64,000 bases of DNA from assembly GCA_965202875.1 (NCBI GenBank), contig OZ241870.1, forward strand, positions 5,642,001 through 5,706,000, given 5' to 3'. Under the pieces are notes generated by a model, which had not been told where the DNA came from, did not search any database, and saw only the letters and a program-made list of their open reading frames with translations. Made by a program: the position numbers and the translations under genes. This document shows, piece by piece, positions 8,331-15,202 of the stretch. This stretch comes from HK1 sp965202875 (GTDB lineage Bacteria > Pseudomonadota > Gammaproteobacteria > HK1). Positions within the stretch are counted from its first letter, which is position 1, and every line of letters starts with the position of its first letter.

Positions 8331-8985
8331 GGCGCGTCTACGTGGGCGCGACGACTGCGGTGCTGGCCGGCCGCCCGACGCCGGACGCGGTGACGACCCT
8401 CCTGCGTGAACACCGGCCGACGATCTTCCACGGCGTGCCGACGCTCTACGGGGGGATGCTCGCGCAACCGTCCGGCGAAGGGGAGGGTGGTTCCACTCGC
8501 GGGCGGGACTCCCGCACGGCCGGGCGCGGGTTACCGCCGGTCAACGGGACCGGAGGCGGCTCGGCATCCGGGCAGGACGGCGCTCGTCCTCCCGATGACG
8601 AGCCATCGTCCGGCGAAGGCGGTCCGGCCCGCGTGCAGGACGACCGCCGCGCACCGGAAGACGGATCACCGCCCGGCCGCGAACGCGGCGACGGCTCATC
8701 GCGGCTGCGCCTTGCGGTCTCGGCCGGCGAGGCGTTGCCGGCGGAAATCGGCGCTGCGCGGGAGGCGCGCTTCGGCGCCCCCGTCCTCGGCGGTCTCGGC
8801 TCGACCGAGATGCTGCACATCTTCCTCTCCAACCGCGAAGGCGACGTGCGCTACGGCACCTCGGGGAAGGCGGTGCCCGGGCACGCGCTCAAGGTGGTCA
8901 CCGAATCCGGCGAGCCCGCCGCGGCGGGGGAGATCGGCGAGCTGTGGGTGAGCGGAGGCTCCTCGGCCGTCGCGTACGATCACCA
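8330..8985 (+). pseudogene. Internal fragment of benzoate-CoA ligase, interrupted by an insertion
   Basis: In a frame shifted relative to the boxC piece, GRVYVGATTAVLAGRPTPDA and LLREHRPTIFHGVPTLYG match the central part of benzoate-CoA ligases (ANL superfamily). Homology resumes at RLRLAVSAGEALPAE, LGGLGSTEMLHIFLSN and AAGEIGELWVSGGSSA. Between the two blocks (about 8467-8695) lies roughly 75 codons of Gly/Ser/Arg/Pro-rich low-complexity sequence not expected in the family; it starts near a REP-like element at 8499. The N-terminal third and the C-terminal domain with its catalytic lysine are missing. With the boxC piece this marks a deletion that fused two genes of a former box operon. Confidence 0.8.
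8499..8520. repeat. REP-like G+C palindromic element, copy 1
   Basis: A GCGGGCGGGACTCCCGC core resembles the reverse complement of the GGGCGTCCCGCCCGC core found at 13165-13209 and 14066-14114. It sits at the left edge of the low-complexity insertion in the ligase remnant. This is the weakest of the three copies. Confidence 0.4.
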
Positions 8986-9089
8986 CGTTGCGGGGGGCTC
9001 ACCGGCCCGTCGGACGACGCTCCGGAGGGCGGTGCGGGCGGCAGGCACATCCGCCTGCACCGGACGCCGCCGACCGTTCCTGGCCGTCG

Positions 9090-9479
9090 TTACGCCGGCG
9101 CGGGGCGCGGCGAGTATTGCTCCCTCCTCGCGAGCAGGTGCCCGAGCATCAGGGAGAAGCAGCCGAGCACGAAGACCTTGTTGACGAACCAGTTCGTCGT
9201 CCAGATCGTCCATTGCGGATCGCCGAGGAACAGGACGAACTTCGTCGCCACGATCCCGATCTCCAGCAATGCGACAACGAGTGCGAGCGCAAAGGTGTAG
9301 CGCGGACGGGCGAGCAACGCCCAGCCGAGCCACACGTGCACCACCGGCCAGAAGTCGAGGTAGACGTGCGTGGCGGGGGCGAGCCCGTAGGCGAGGGCGT
9401 AGCCGACGGGGAACAGGTACTTGACGACGAGCGTCCACGCGGCGAGGACGAAGAGGAAATGAGCGAGGAAGACGGTCAT
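9090..9479 (-). CDS. Small integral membrane protein, function unknown
   Basis: The protein is 129 aa from ATG 9479 (MTVFLAHFLFVLAAWTLVVKYLFPVGYALAYG) and is almost entirely hydrophobic, with about four predicted membrane spans. The spans include WPVVHVWLGWALLARPRYTFALALVVALLEIGIVATKF-type segments and FVNKVFVLGCFSLMLGHLL near the C-terminus. The short polar loops carry conserved-looking Trp and Asn residues. I do not recognise a named family and cannot assign a function. It is downstream of the aldo/keto reductase gene on the same strand, about 200 bp away, so cotranscription is possible but unproven. Confidence 0.7.
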   Translation of the reverse strand: MTVFLAHFLFVLAAWTLVVKYLFPVGYALAYGLAPATHVYLDFWPVVHVWLGWALLARPRYTFALALVVALLEIGIVATKFVLFLGDPQWTIWTTNWFVNKVFVLGCFSLMLGHLLARREQYSPRPAPA

Positions 9480-9680
9480 GGCGCGCACCGGATGTGGCCC
9501 GGCCGAGCCGGGTCGCGGTGTCTTGCGTGAGTCCGGCCACCGGGTCGTCTTTCGGGCATGCGTCCGGACGCCGGATCGGCCGACGTCCCGTCGAGCCGGC
9601 CCGGAGCGCCGTCCCGCGCGCACGCGGAGATGGAGGCGTCGTTCGGGCATGCGTTCAGGTATCGGGCCGGGCAGTCCCGC

Positions 9681-10892
9681 TCAGCCGAGCCGGGCCGCGG
9701 CGTCTCGGGTGAACGTCGAGATCGGGATACCGTGCGGGCACGCGCCCAGGCAGGGTGCGCCGTCGCAGGAGAGGCAGGCGCGGGCGTCCGCGCCGAGTCC
9801 GGCGTAGTCGGTGCGGGCCAGCGCCGGATCGCGGTAGTCGACGTCGTACATGCGCGTCCTCAGCACCTCGGAGATCCCGACCCCGGCCGGACAGCTTGCC
9901 TCGCACGCATTGCAGCCGTGCCGGCAATACCGCGATCCTTGCAGGGCCGCGTAACGGGTGAGCAGGGACACGTCCGCCGCGCCGATCGGGCCGGTGCCCG
10001 AAGCGGCTACGTACTCGTCGATGTCCGCGGTGCCGGTCATCGAGATGACCAGGCCGTCGACGTGCGGGCGGGACAGGATCCACCGGAACGCGGCCTGCGA
10101 GAAGGTGGCGCCGCCGGATTCGTAGAGCCGCATGTCGTTCAGGCGTGCGCCCATCAAGGTCTTCATCGCGATGACCCCGACCCCCTTCGCGCTTGCTTTC
10201 TCCAGCACCCGGACAAGCTCGGTCTGGAGCGCCACGAAGTGGAATTGCGCGCGCAGCTTGTCGTAGAAGCTCGGGTCCTGGGCGAAGTTGCAGGCGGCGA
10301 GGACGACGTCCGCGAGCTCGTTGTCGAGCGCGTAGTCGAGGCATTCGGCGAGGGCGCCGCCATGGCCCGACACCCCGCGAAAGCGGATCTTCCCGTCGCG
10401 CATCGCCCGCTCCGTGAACTCCGCCCATTCTGGATTCTGCAATCGCCGCACGTCGTTGACGGCGTGGTTGAAGTAGATGTCGACGTAGTCGGTGCGAAGC
10501 CGTCGCAACGAGCCTTCGAGGGCGGTGGCCATCTGCCGGCGGCTTTCGCCGCCCCATGCCTTGTGCTTCGAGGCGATGACGTAGCGGTCGCGTTCGCCCC
10601 GGAGCGCTTCGCCGATCGCTTCCTCCGCCCGGCCGCCGCGGTAGCTCTCGGCGGTGTCGAAGTACGTCACGCCGCGGGCCACGGCGTGACGGACGAGCCG
10701 CGGATCGGAGGACCGGCTGGAGCCGAAGGAGATGTCCGAGACCCGCAGGCCGGTGTTGCCGAGGGTGACGTAGCGCCGGATGCGGGGCGCTCTGGCGGCG
10801 CCGGACGTCCCGGCCTTGCCCTCGTCGGGGACGAGCCCCGCCAGTCCGGCCGTCAAGCCGGCGCCTGCTCCGAGAAATCGTCGCCGATCCAT
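9681..10892 (-). CDS. Tat-exported aldo/keto reductase with C-terminal 4Fe-4S ferredoxin domain
   Basis: The protein is 403 aa. It begins MDRRRFLGAGAGLTAGLAGL, a twin-arginine signal. An aldo/keto reductase barrel follows: LGNTGLRVSDISFG, YFDTAESYRGG with the catalytic Asp/Tyr, a Lys in VIASKHKAWG, and DYVDIYFNHAV. After about residue 315 the C-terminus carries cysteine clusters CRHGCNACEASCPAG and CLSCDGAPCLGACPHG, enough for two 4Fe-4S clusters. Such AKR-ferredoxin fusions are known oxidoreductases of uncertain substrate. The His normally in the AKR catalytic tetrad appears as NHAV. Export through Tat as a folded cofactor protein is inferred. Confidence 0.9.
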   Translation of the reverse strand: MDRRRFLGAGAGLTAGLAGLVPDEGKAGTSGAARAPRIRRYVTLGNTGLRVSDISFGSSRSSDPRLVRHAVARGVTYFDTAESYRGGRAEEAIGEALRGERDRYVIASKHKAWGGESRRQMATALEGSLRRLRTDYVDIYFNHAVNDVRRLQNPEWAEFTERAMRDGKIRFRGVSGHGGALAECLDYALDNELADVVLAACNFAQDPSFYDKLRAQFHFVALQTELVRVLEKASAKGVGVIAMKTLMGARLNDMRLYESGGATFSQAAFRWILSRPHVDGLVISMTGTADIDEYVAASGTGPIGAADVSLLTRYAALQGSRYCRHGCNACEASCPAGVGISEVLRTRMYDVDYRDPALARTDYAGLGADARACLSCDGAPCLGACPHGIPISTFTRDAAARLG

Positions 10893-11031
10893 GACCCTCT
10901 ACCTGTTCCGCGATGAGCCGCCGATTGCACGGCGGGGCGCAACCGGCGCGGATGTCCGGCCGGATGGTAACCGCTTCGCCGGCCCGCCATCCACAAGTCC
11001 GGGAAGCCCCGAAGACCGCACGGTGCAAACA

Positions 11032-11060
11032 TTGACATGGCCGGCGCTTTTCGCACAAGG
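11032..11060 (+). promoter_or_regulatory. Putative promoter: TTGACA-N17-ACAAGG
   Basis: TTGACA at 11032-11037 is followed after exactly 17 bp by ACAAGG at 11055-11060, the same layout as the element at 2622-2650. It lies about 60 bp upstream of the TTG start of the nitrile-hydratase-like gene, within the 226-bp divergent gap separating that gene from the Tat-AKR gene. Confidence 0.45.
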
Positions 11061-11118
11061 TTCGTGCGTACCGGGGCCGGCGGTGCCGGCGTGCACGCGC
11101 GAGGCGGGAGGAAGGCAT

Positions 11119-11436
11119 TTGAGTGAAAGACGCCATCACGACGTGGGCGGGCTCGAAGCCGGTCATGTCGACCGGGAAGAGCACGACAAGGCCCCCTGGG
11201 AGAAACGGGCGGACGCCCTCATGGTGCTTCTCGGCCAGCGGCAGATCATCGGCGTGGACGAGCTGCGCCGGGGCATCGAGGAGCTGGGGGCCGATGCCCG
11301 CGAGCGCTACGGCTACTACGAACGGTGGATGGCGTCGATGACCAACCCCCTGCTCGAGAAGAACGTCATCGGGGTCGGCGAGCTCGGGACGCGCATGGCC
11401 GAGATCGAAGCCGGTGAACGTCCGGAGCTGCCATGA
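11119..11436 (+). CDS. Stand-alone nitrile hydratase beta-subunit N-terminal-like protein
   Basis: The protein is 105 aa from a TTG at 11119, chosen because GGAGGAA at 11107-11113 is a near-ideal ribosome site 5 bp upstream. The sequence HHDVGGLEAGHVDREEHDKA followed by WEKRADALMVLLGQR and YYERWMASMTNPLLEK matches the N-terminal helical region of nitrile hydratase and thiocyanate hydrolase beta subunits. The SH3-like C-terminal domain is absent, and no metal-binding alpha subunit (CxLCSC motif) is encoded in the window. A catalytic role alone is therefore unlikely; it may be a partner or regulator of an enzyme encoded elsewhere. It precedes the carboxyltransferase gene by about 100 bp. Confidence 0.75.
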   Translation: MSERRHHDVGGLEAGHVDREEHDKAPWEKRADALMVLLGQRQIIGVDELRRGIEELGADARERYGYYERWMASMTNPLLEKNVIGVGELGTRMAEIEAGERPELP

Positions 11437-11535
11437 GCGATCGGTCGGCCGCGGAAGCGTTGCTGGAACACCTGAAGCAGCGCCCGGAGACATGCGACGG
11501 AGCCGTGGCCTGGGGAACGCACCGACCCACACCCG

Positions 11536-13143
11536 ATGAACGTCCTCGACTCCTCCCTCCCGGTGCGCTCGGACGCCTTCCGATCCAACCGCGAGCGGAT
11601 GCGCCGGCTCGTCGAGGAGACCTCCGCGGTCGCGGCCGGGATCATGGAAGGCGGACCGCCGGGCGCCCGCGCCCGGCACACCGGGCGCGGCAAGCTCCTG
11701 CCGCGCGAGCGGGTGGGCCGGCTCCTCGACCCGGGCTCCCCCTTCCTGGAGATCGGCCTCTTCGCCGCCCACGGCATGTACGGCGGCGAGGTGCCCTCGG
11801 CGGGACTCGTCACCGGCATCGGCCGCGTCGCCGGCGTCGAGTGCATGGTGGTGTGCAACGACGCCACCGTGAAGGGCGGCACCTACTTCCCCCTCACCGT
11901 GAAGAAGCAGCTTCGCGCGCAGGAGATCGCGTGGCAGAACCGGCTTCCGTGCGTGTACCTGGTGGATTCGGGCGGGGCGCACCTGCCGAGCCAGGACCGG
12001 GTCTTCCCCGACCGCGAGCACTTCGGGCGCATCTTCTACAACCAGGCGAACATGTCCGCGGCGGGGATCCCCCAAGTCGCGGTGGTCATGGGCTCGTGCA
12101 CCGCGGGCGGGGCCTACGTCCCGGCGATGAGCGACGAGAGCATCATCGTGCGCGGGCAGGGCACCATCTTCCTCGGCGGGCCGCCGCTGGTGAAGGCGGC
12201 GACCGGGGAGGTGGTCTCGGCCGAGGAATTGGGCGGCGCGGACCTGCACTCGCGCGAATCGGGGGTGGCCGACCACTACGCGATGGACGACGCCCACGCC
12301 CTCGACCTCGCCCGCCGCGCCATCGCCAACGCCAACCGGGTGAAGCGCATCGGGCTGCACACCCGGGCGCCGGCCCCGCCGCGCTACGACCCCGACGAGA
12401 TCCTGGGGATCATCCCCCCCGACGTGCGCCAGCCCTGCGAGGCGCGCGAGGTCATCGCCCGCATCGTGGACGATTCCCGCCTCGACGAGTTCAAGAAGCT
12501 CTACGGCGCGACCCTGGTCTGCGGCTTCGCCCACGTCGCGGGGATGCCGGTGGGGATCGTCGCGAACAACGGGATCCTGTTCTCCGAATCCGCCCAGAAG
12601 GGCGCGCACTTCATCGAGCTGTGCGTGCAACGCGGGATCCCGCTCGTGTTCCTGCAGAACGTCACCGGCTTCATGGTGGGGCGCAAGTACGAGGCCGGGG
12701 GCATCGCCAAGGACGGCGCCAAGCTGGTCACCGCGGTGGCCACCGCGCGGGTGCCGAAGCTCACGACGATCGTCGGAGGCTCGTTCGGGGCCGGGAACTA
12801 CGGCATGTGCGGACGTGCGTACTCGCCGCGCTTCCTGTGGACGTGGCCGAACGCGCGCATCTCGGTGATGGGCGGGGAGCAGGCGGCCGGGGTGCTGGCG
12901 ACGGTGAGGCGCGACGGCATCGAGCGCCGGGGCGGGACGTGGCCGGACGAGGAGGAGGCGGCGTTCAGGCACCCCATCGTCGAGCGCTTCGAGCGCGAAG
13001 GGCATCCCCTCTACGCCAGCGCCCGGCTCTGGGACGACGGCATCGTCCATCCGGCCCGCACCCGCGAGGTGCTCGCGCTCTCCCTCTCCGCCGCGCTGAA
13101 CGCCCCGATCGAGGAGACCCGCTTCGGCGTGTTCCGGATGTGA
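11536..13143 (+). CDS. mccB: Acyl-CoA carboxylase carboxyltransferase subunit (methylcrotonyl-CoA carboxylase beta type)
   Basis: The protein is 535 aa, the usual MccB/AtuF length. It transfers CO2 from carboxybiotin to an acyl-CoA, classically 3-methylcrotonyl-CoA in leucine breakdown. Diagnostic segments are RERVGRLLDPGSPFLEIG, NDATVKGGTYFPLTVKK, LVDSGGAHLPSQDRVFPD, GSCTAGGAYVPAMSDES, and the C-terminal lobe LQNVTGFMVGRKYEAGGIAK, IVGGSFGAGNYGMCGRAY and PNARISVMGGEQAAGVL. The partner biotin carboxylase/carrier subunit and the dehydrogenase usually next to mccB are not in the window. No good Shine-Dalgarno precedes ATG 11536, leaving the start less certain. MccB versus geranyl-CoA carboxylase AtuF cannot be told apart with certainty. 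Confidence 0.93.
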   Translation: MNVLDSSLPVRSDAFRSNRERMRRLVEETSAVAAGIMEGGPPGARARHTGRGKLLPRERVGRLLDPGSPFLEIGLFAAHGMYGGEVPSAGLVTGIGRVAGVECMVVCNDATVKGGTYFPLTVKKQLRAQEIAWQNRLPCVYLVDSGGAHLPSQDRVFPDREHFGRIFYNQANMSAAGIPQVAVVMGSCTAGGAYVPAMSDESIIVRGQGTIFLGGPPLVKAATGEVVSAEELGGADLHSRESGVADHYAMDDAHALDLARRAIANANRVKRIGLHTRAPAPPRYDPDEILGIIPPDVRQPCEAREVIARIVDDSRLDEFKKLYGATLVCGFAHVAGMPVGIVANNGILFSESAQKGAHFIELCVQRGIPLVFLQNVTGFMVGRKYEAGGIAKDGAKLVTAVATARVPKLTTIVGGSFGAGNYGMCGRAYSPRFLWTWPNARISVMGGEQAAGVLATVRRDGIERRGGTWPDEEEAAFRHPIVERFEREGHPLYASARLWDDGIVHPARTREVLALSLSAALNAPIEETRFGVFRM

Positions 13144-13164
13144 TGCGACGACGCCGGAACGAAT

Positions 13165-13209
13165 GCCCGGGAACGGCGTATCCCTCCGGGACACGGGCGT
13201 CCCGCCCGC
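13165..13209. repeat. REP-like G+C palindromic element, copy 2
   Basis: A block containing GGGAACGGCGTATCCCTCCG then GGGCGTCCCGCCCGC lies just after the carboxyltransferase gene. The reverse complement of 14066-14114 is the same block with few changes (GGGAACGGCGCGTCCCTGCG then GGGCGTCCCGCCCGC). Shared internal palindromes (GGGACGC/GCGTCCC-like) suggest a mobile REP/BIME-type repeat. Confidence 0.65.
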
Positions 13210-13236
13210 CTTCTGCCGGAGGAGCCCGCGTCCGGC

Positions 13237-13485
13237 GTGCCGCAGGAGCACCGCGGGCCGGTCGAGCTGCTGCGCCGGCTGCTCGAGCGGATCGAGTCCC
13301 TCTACCACTACGTCACGCCGCGCCTCGACGACGCGAGCTGGGTCGGCTACCGGCTGAGTGAACTCCTGCCGATCCCGCTCGCGCGCAAGCAGCATTTCAT
13401 CGAGATCGAATCGCCGCTGCTGCGCCTGCGGCAGATCGACGAGATCATCGCCGCGCTCTCCGAGGACGATCGGAGCGCGCACTGA
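13237..13485 (+). pseudogene. C-terminal remnant of a LON-substrate-binding-domain protein
   Basis: About 82 residues: ELLRRLLERIESLYHYV, PRLDDASWVGYRLSELLP and PLARKQHFIEIESPLLRL match the C-terminal helices of stand-alone LON (peptidase S16 N-terminal) domain proteins, which are normally about 200 residues. The N-terminal beta-rich half is missing; upstream sequence runs directly into a REP-like element at 13165-13209. It may be a truncated non-functional gene; a GTG at 13237 could still allow expression of the fragment. Confidence 0.65.
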
Positions 13486-13489
13486 ACGC

Positions 13490-13700
13490 GCGCCGTCATC
13501 GGTTTCCGGCGCCGGCCGGAGCGTGGTCCTCGCCTGGACCGTCGCGCGGCACGCTCCGCGGACGGCCGGAGCGCCCGCCGAGCGCCGTCACCGGTTCTCC
13601 GCGCCGCAGAACGGTCCTCGTCGCGACCGTCGCGCGGAACGCTCCGGGAGCAGCCGGAGCACCCGCCGAGCGCCGTCATCGAATCTCCGCGTCGGAGATC
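13490..13700 (+). repeat. Tandem direct repeat, units of 92 and 88 bp plus a partial third
   Basis: GCGCCGTCA followed by TCGG or CCGG begins units at 13490, 13582 and 13670. Each unit also contains TGGTCCTCG- or CGGTCCTCG-like, GACCGTCGCGCGG and GGAGC(G/A)CCCGCCGA segments. The array fills the gap between the LON remnant and the SDR gene and encodes no supported product. Confidence 0.7.
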
Positions 13701-13745
13701 CTGCGCAGCACCGCGTCGAGCCACCGGGTGGGGAGCGGGAGCGCC

Positions 13746-14738
13746 TCACGGGTAGCGCACCCCTTCGCCCGCGAGCACCGCGGCGTATCCCTCCCGGAAG
13801 GTCGGATAACGGAACCGGTAGCCGCTCGCCCGAAGCCGCGCGTTGCTGCACCGCTTGCCCGTGCCCTCGGCCCCGGCGTCACCGGCCCGGACCCGCCGCG
13901 GCGGCGGCGCTCCGAGCCGGGCCGCCAGCCATTCCATGACCTCGCACTCCGCGGCCGGCGCGTCGTCGACGCCGACATAGACGTCGTCGACACCGGCAGG
14001 GACGTCAGAGCCCACATCGCCGCCCGTTCCGGCGTCACCGGCATGTTCGTCGGCCTGTTCGTCGATGCGGGCGGGACGCCCGCGTCCCGCAGGGACGCGC
14101 CGTTCCCAGGCCCGGGCGATGAGGTGCGCGAGCACCCCCGCGCAGTCGTCGCGGTGGATCCGGTTCGTGAACCTCGGCGGGTCGTCGACACAGCGCGCGC
14201 CGGCCCGTGCACGCTCGATCAGCCAGCCGCGCCCGGGGCCGTAGATTCCGCCGAAACGCACCACCGTCGCGGGGATCGGGCTCGCGAGCATCCGCCGCTC
14301 GCCGGCGGCCAGGCACTCGCCCGAGAACCCGCTCGGCCGCAACGGCGTCGTCTCATCGACCCACGCACCGCCGCACTCGCCGTAGACCGAGGTGCTCGAG
14401 ATGAAAAACACCCTTCGGGACGGCACGGCGCGGCCTTCGAGCACGTCGAGCAACGCCTCGACTCCCTCCATGTACGCACGCCGGTAGGCTTCTTCGTCGC
14501 GGTGGCCGGCGGCGACGGCGTAGACGGCGACGTCCACCTCGGGGGTCATGCGCTCGAGCGCGCGGCGGTCGGCCACGTCGATCGACAAGGGATGCAGAGG
14601 AGCGGGAAGCTGCTGCGCCGATCGCCGGATCCCGATGACCTCGCAGCCACCTTCGCACAACGTCAGGCCAAGCGCGGTGCCGACGTCGCCGCAGCCGACG
14701 ATCAGGACCCGCGGCGCCCGGCCGTCCCGCGCGATCAT
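13746..14738 (-). CDS. YeeZ-like NAD(P)-dependent epimerase/dehydratase (extended SDR)
   Basis: The protein is 330 aa from ATG 14738; an earlier in-frame ATG at 14774 would add 12 residues before the Rossmann strand. The N-terminus VLIVGCGDVGTALGLTL is a dinucleotide-binding GxGxxG. RVFFISSTSVYGECGG carries the Ser and Tyr of the SDR active site, and ATVVRFGGIYGPGRGWL is typical of YeeZ-like proteins. A hydrophilic insertion of about 40 residues (RVPAGRGRPARIDEQADEHAG and onward, encoded near 14000-14110) coincides with a REP-like element, so the gene has been expanded by a repeat. The substrate is unknown. Whether the insertion spoils activity cannot be told from sequence. Confidence 0.85.
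   Translation of the reverse strand: MIARDGRAPRVLIVGCGDVGTALGLTLCEGGCEVIGIRRSAQQLPAPLHPLSIDVADRRALERMTPEVDVAVYAVAAGHRDEEAYRRAYMEGVEALLDVLEGRAVPSRRVFFISSTSVYGECGGAWVDETTPLRPSGFSGECLAAGERRMLASPIPATVVRFGGIYGPGRGWLIERARAGARCVDDPPRFTNRIHRDDCAGVLAHLIARAWERRVPAGRGRPARIDEQADEHAGDAGTGGDVGSDVPAGVDDVYVGVDDAPAAECEVMEWLAARLGAPPPRRVRAGDAGAEGTGKRCSNARLRASGYRFRYPTFREGYAAVLAGEGVRYP
14066..14114. repeat. REP-like G+C palindromic element, copy 3, inside a coding sequence
   Basis: GCGGGCGGGACGCCCGC followed by GTCCCGCAGGGACGCGCCG and TTCCCAGG is the reverse complement of the element at 13165-13209. It lies within the SDR gene without breaking its frame, accounting for its unusual Arg/Ala/Gly insertion. Confidence 0.65.
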
Positions 14739-14780
14739 CGTTCGCTCTCCCGAAATCGCCTCGATGCCGTGCATCGTCGC

Positions 14781-15047
14781 CTCTGCACGATTCCGGTGCC
14801 AGCCGGCACCGGCGCCCGTTCATCCATACTTCGCCCACTGCTCGACGGGAACCGTACCGTTTCGGGCCAGGCGGGAACACCGCTCCCCGAGCGGCGGGAC
14901 CGGACAATCCCCTCTGCACGATTCCGGCGTCGGGCGCCAGCCGGCACCGGCGCCCGTTCATCTATACTTCGCCCACTGCTCGACGGGAACCGTACCGTTT
15001 CGGGCCAGGCGGGAACGCCGCTCCCCGAGCGGCGGGACTGGACAATG
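14781..15047 (+). repeat. Two near-identical direct repeats of about 130 bp
   Basis: The block beginning CTCTGCACGATTCCGG at 14781 recurs at 14912, and the two copies match through CGTACCGTTTCGGGCCAGGC and GCTCCCCGAGCGGCGGGA, ending GGACAAT. The second copy has about 8 extra bases near its start. A TATACT at 14963-14968 in copy two (CATACT in copy one) could be a -10 element. The repeats make up most of the 464-bp gap (14739-15202) between the divergent SDR gene and the TVP38-oxidoreductase gene. No product is supported. Confidence 0.85.
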
Positions 15048-15202
15048 GCGAAGAAACGTCTGCCGGCTCTGCGTGCGCCGGTGGTGCCGAAGCAGGAGGG
15101 TGGTCCGGCGCCTCGGGCAGGCGCGGCGAAGCTCCGCGGCCGGAGTCCGCCGGAACGCTCCGGCAGCATCCGGTGCTCCGGGCGAAAGGCAGGGAGCACA
15201 GC

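Noticed and set aside
11433..11535. A start codon overlapping the nitrile-hydratase-like gene stop that opens a long frame
   Set aside because: After about 30 codons it runs antiphase through the carboxyltransferase gene, and no family match is seen.
9655..13482. A minus-strand open frame of more than 1,200 codons
   Set aside because: It spans three well-supported genes in other frames, lacks family matches and is a by-product of high G+C, where stops are rare.
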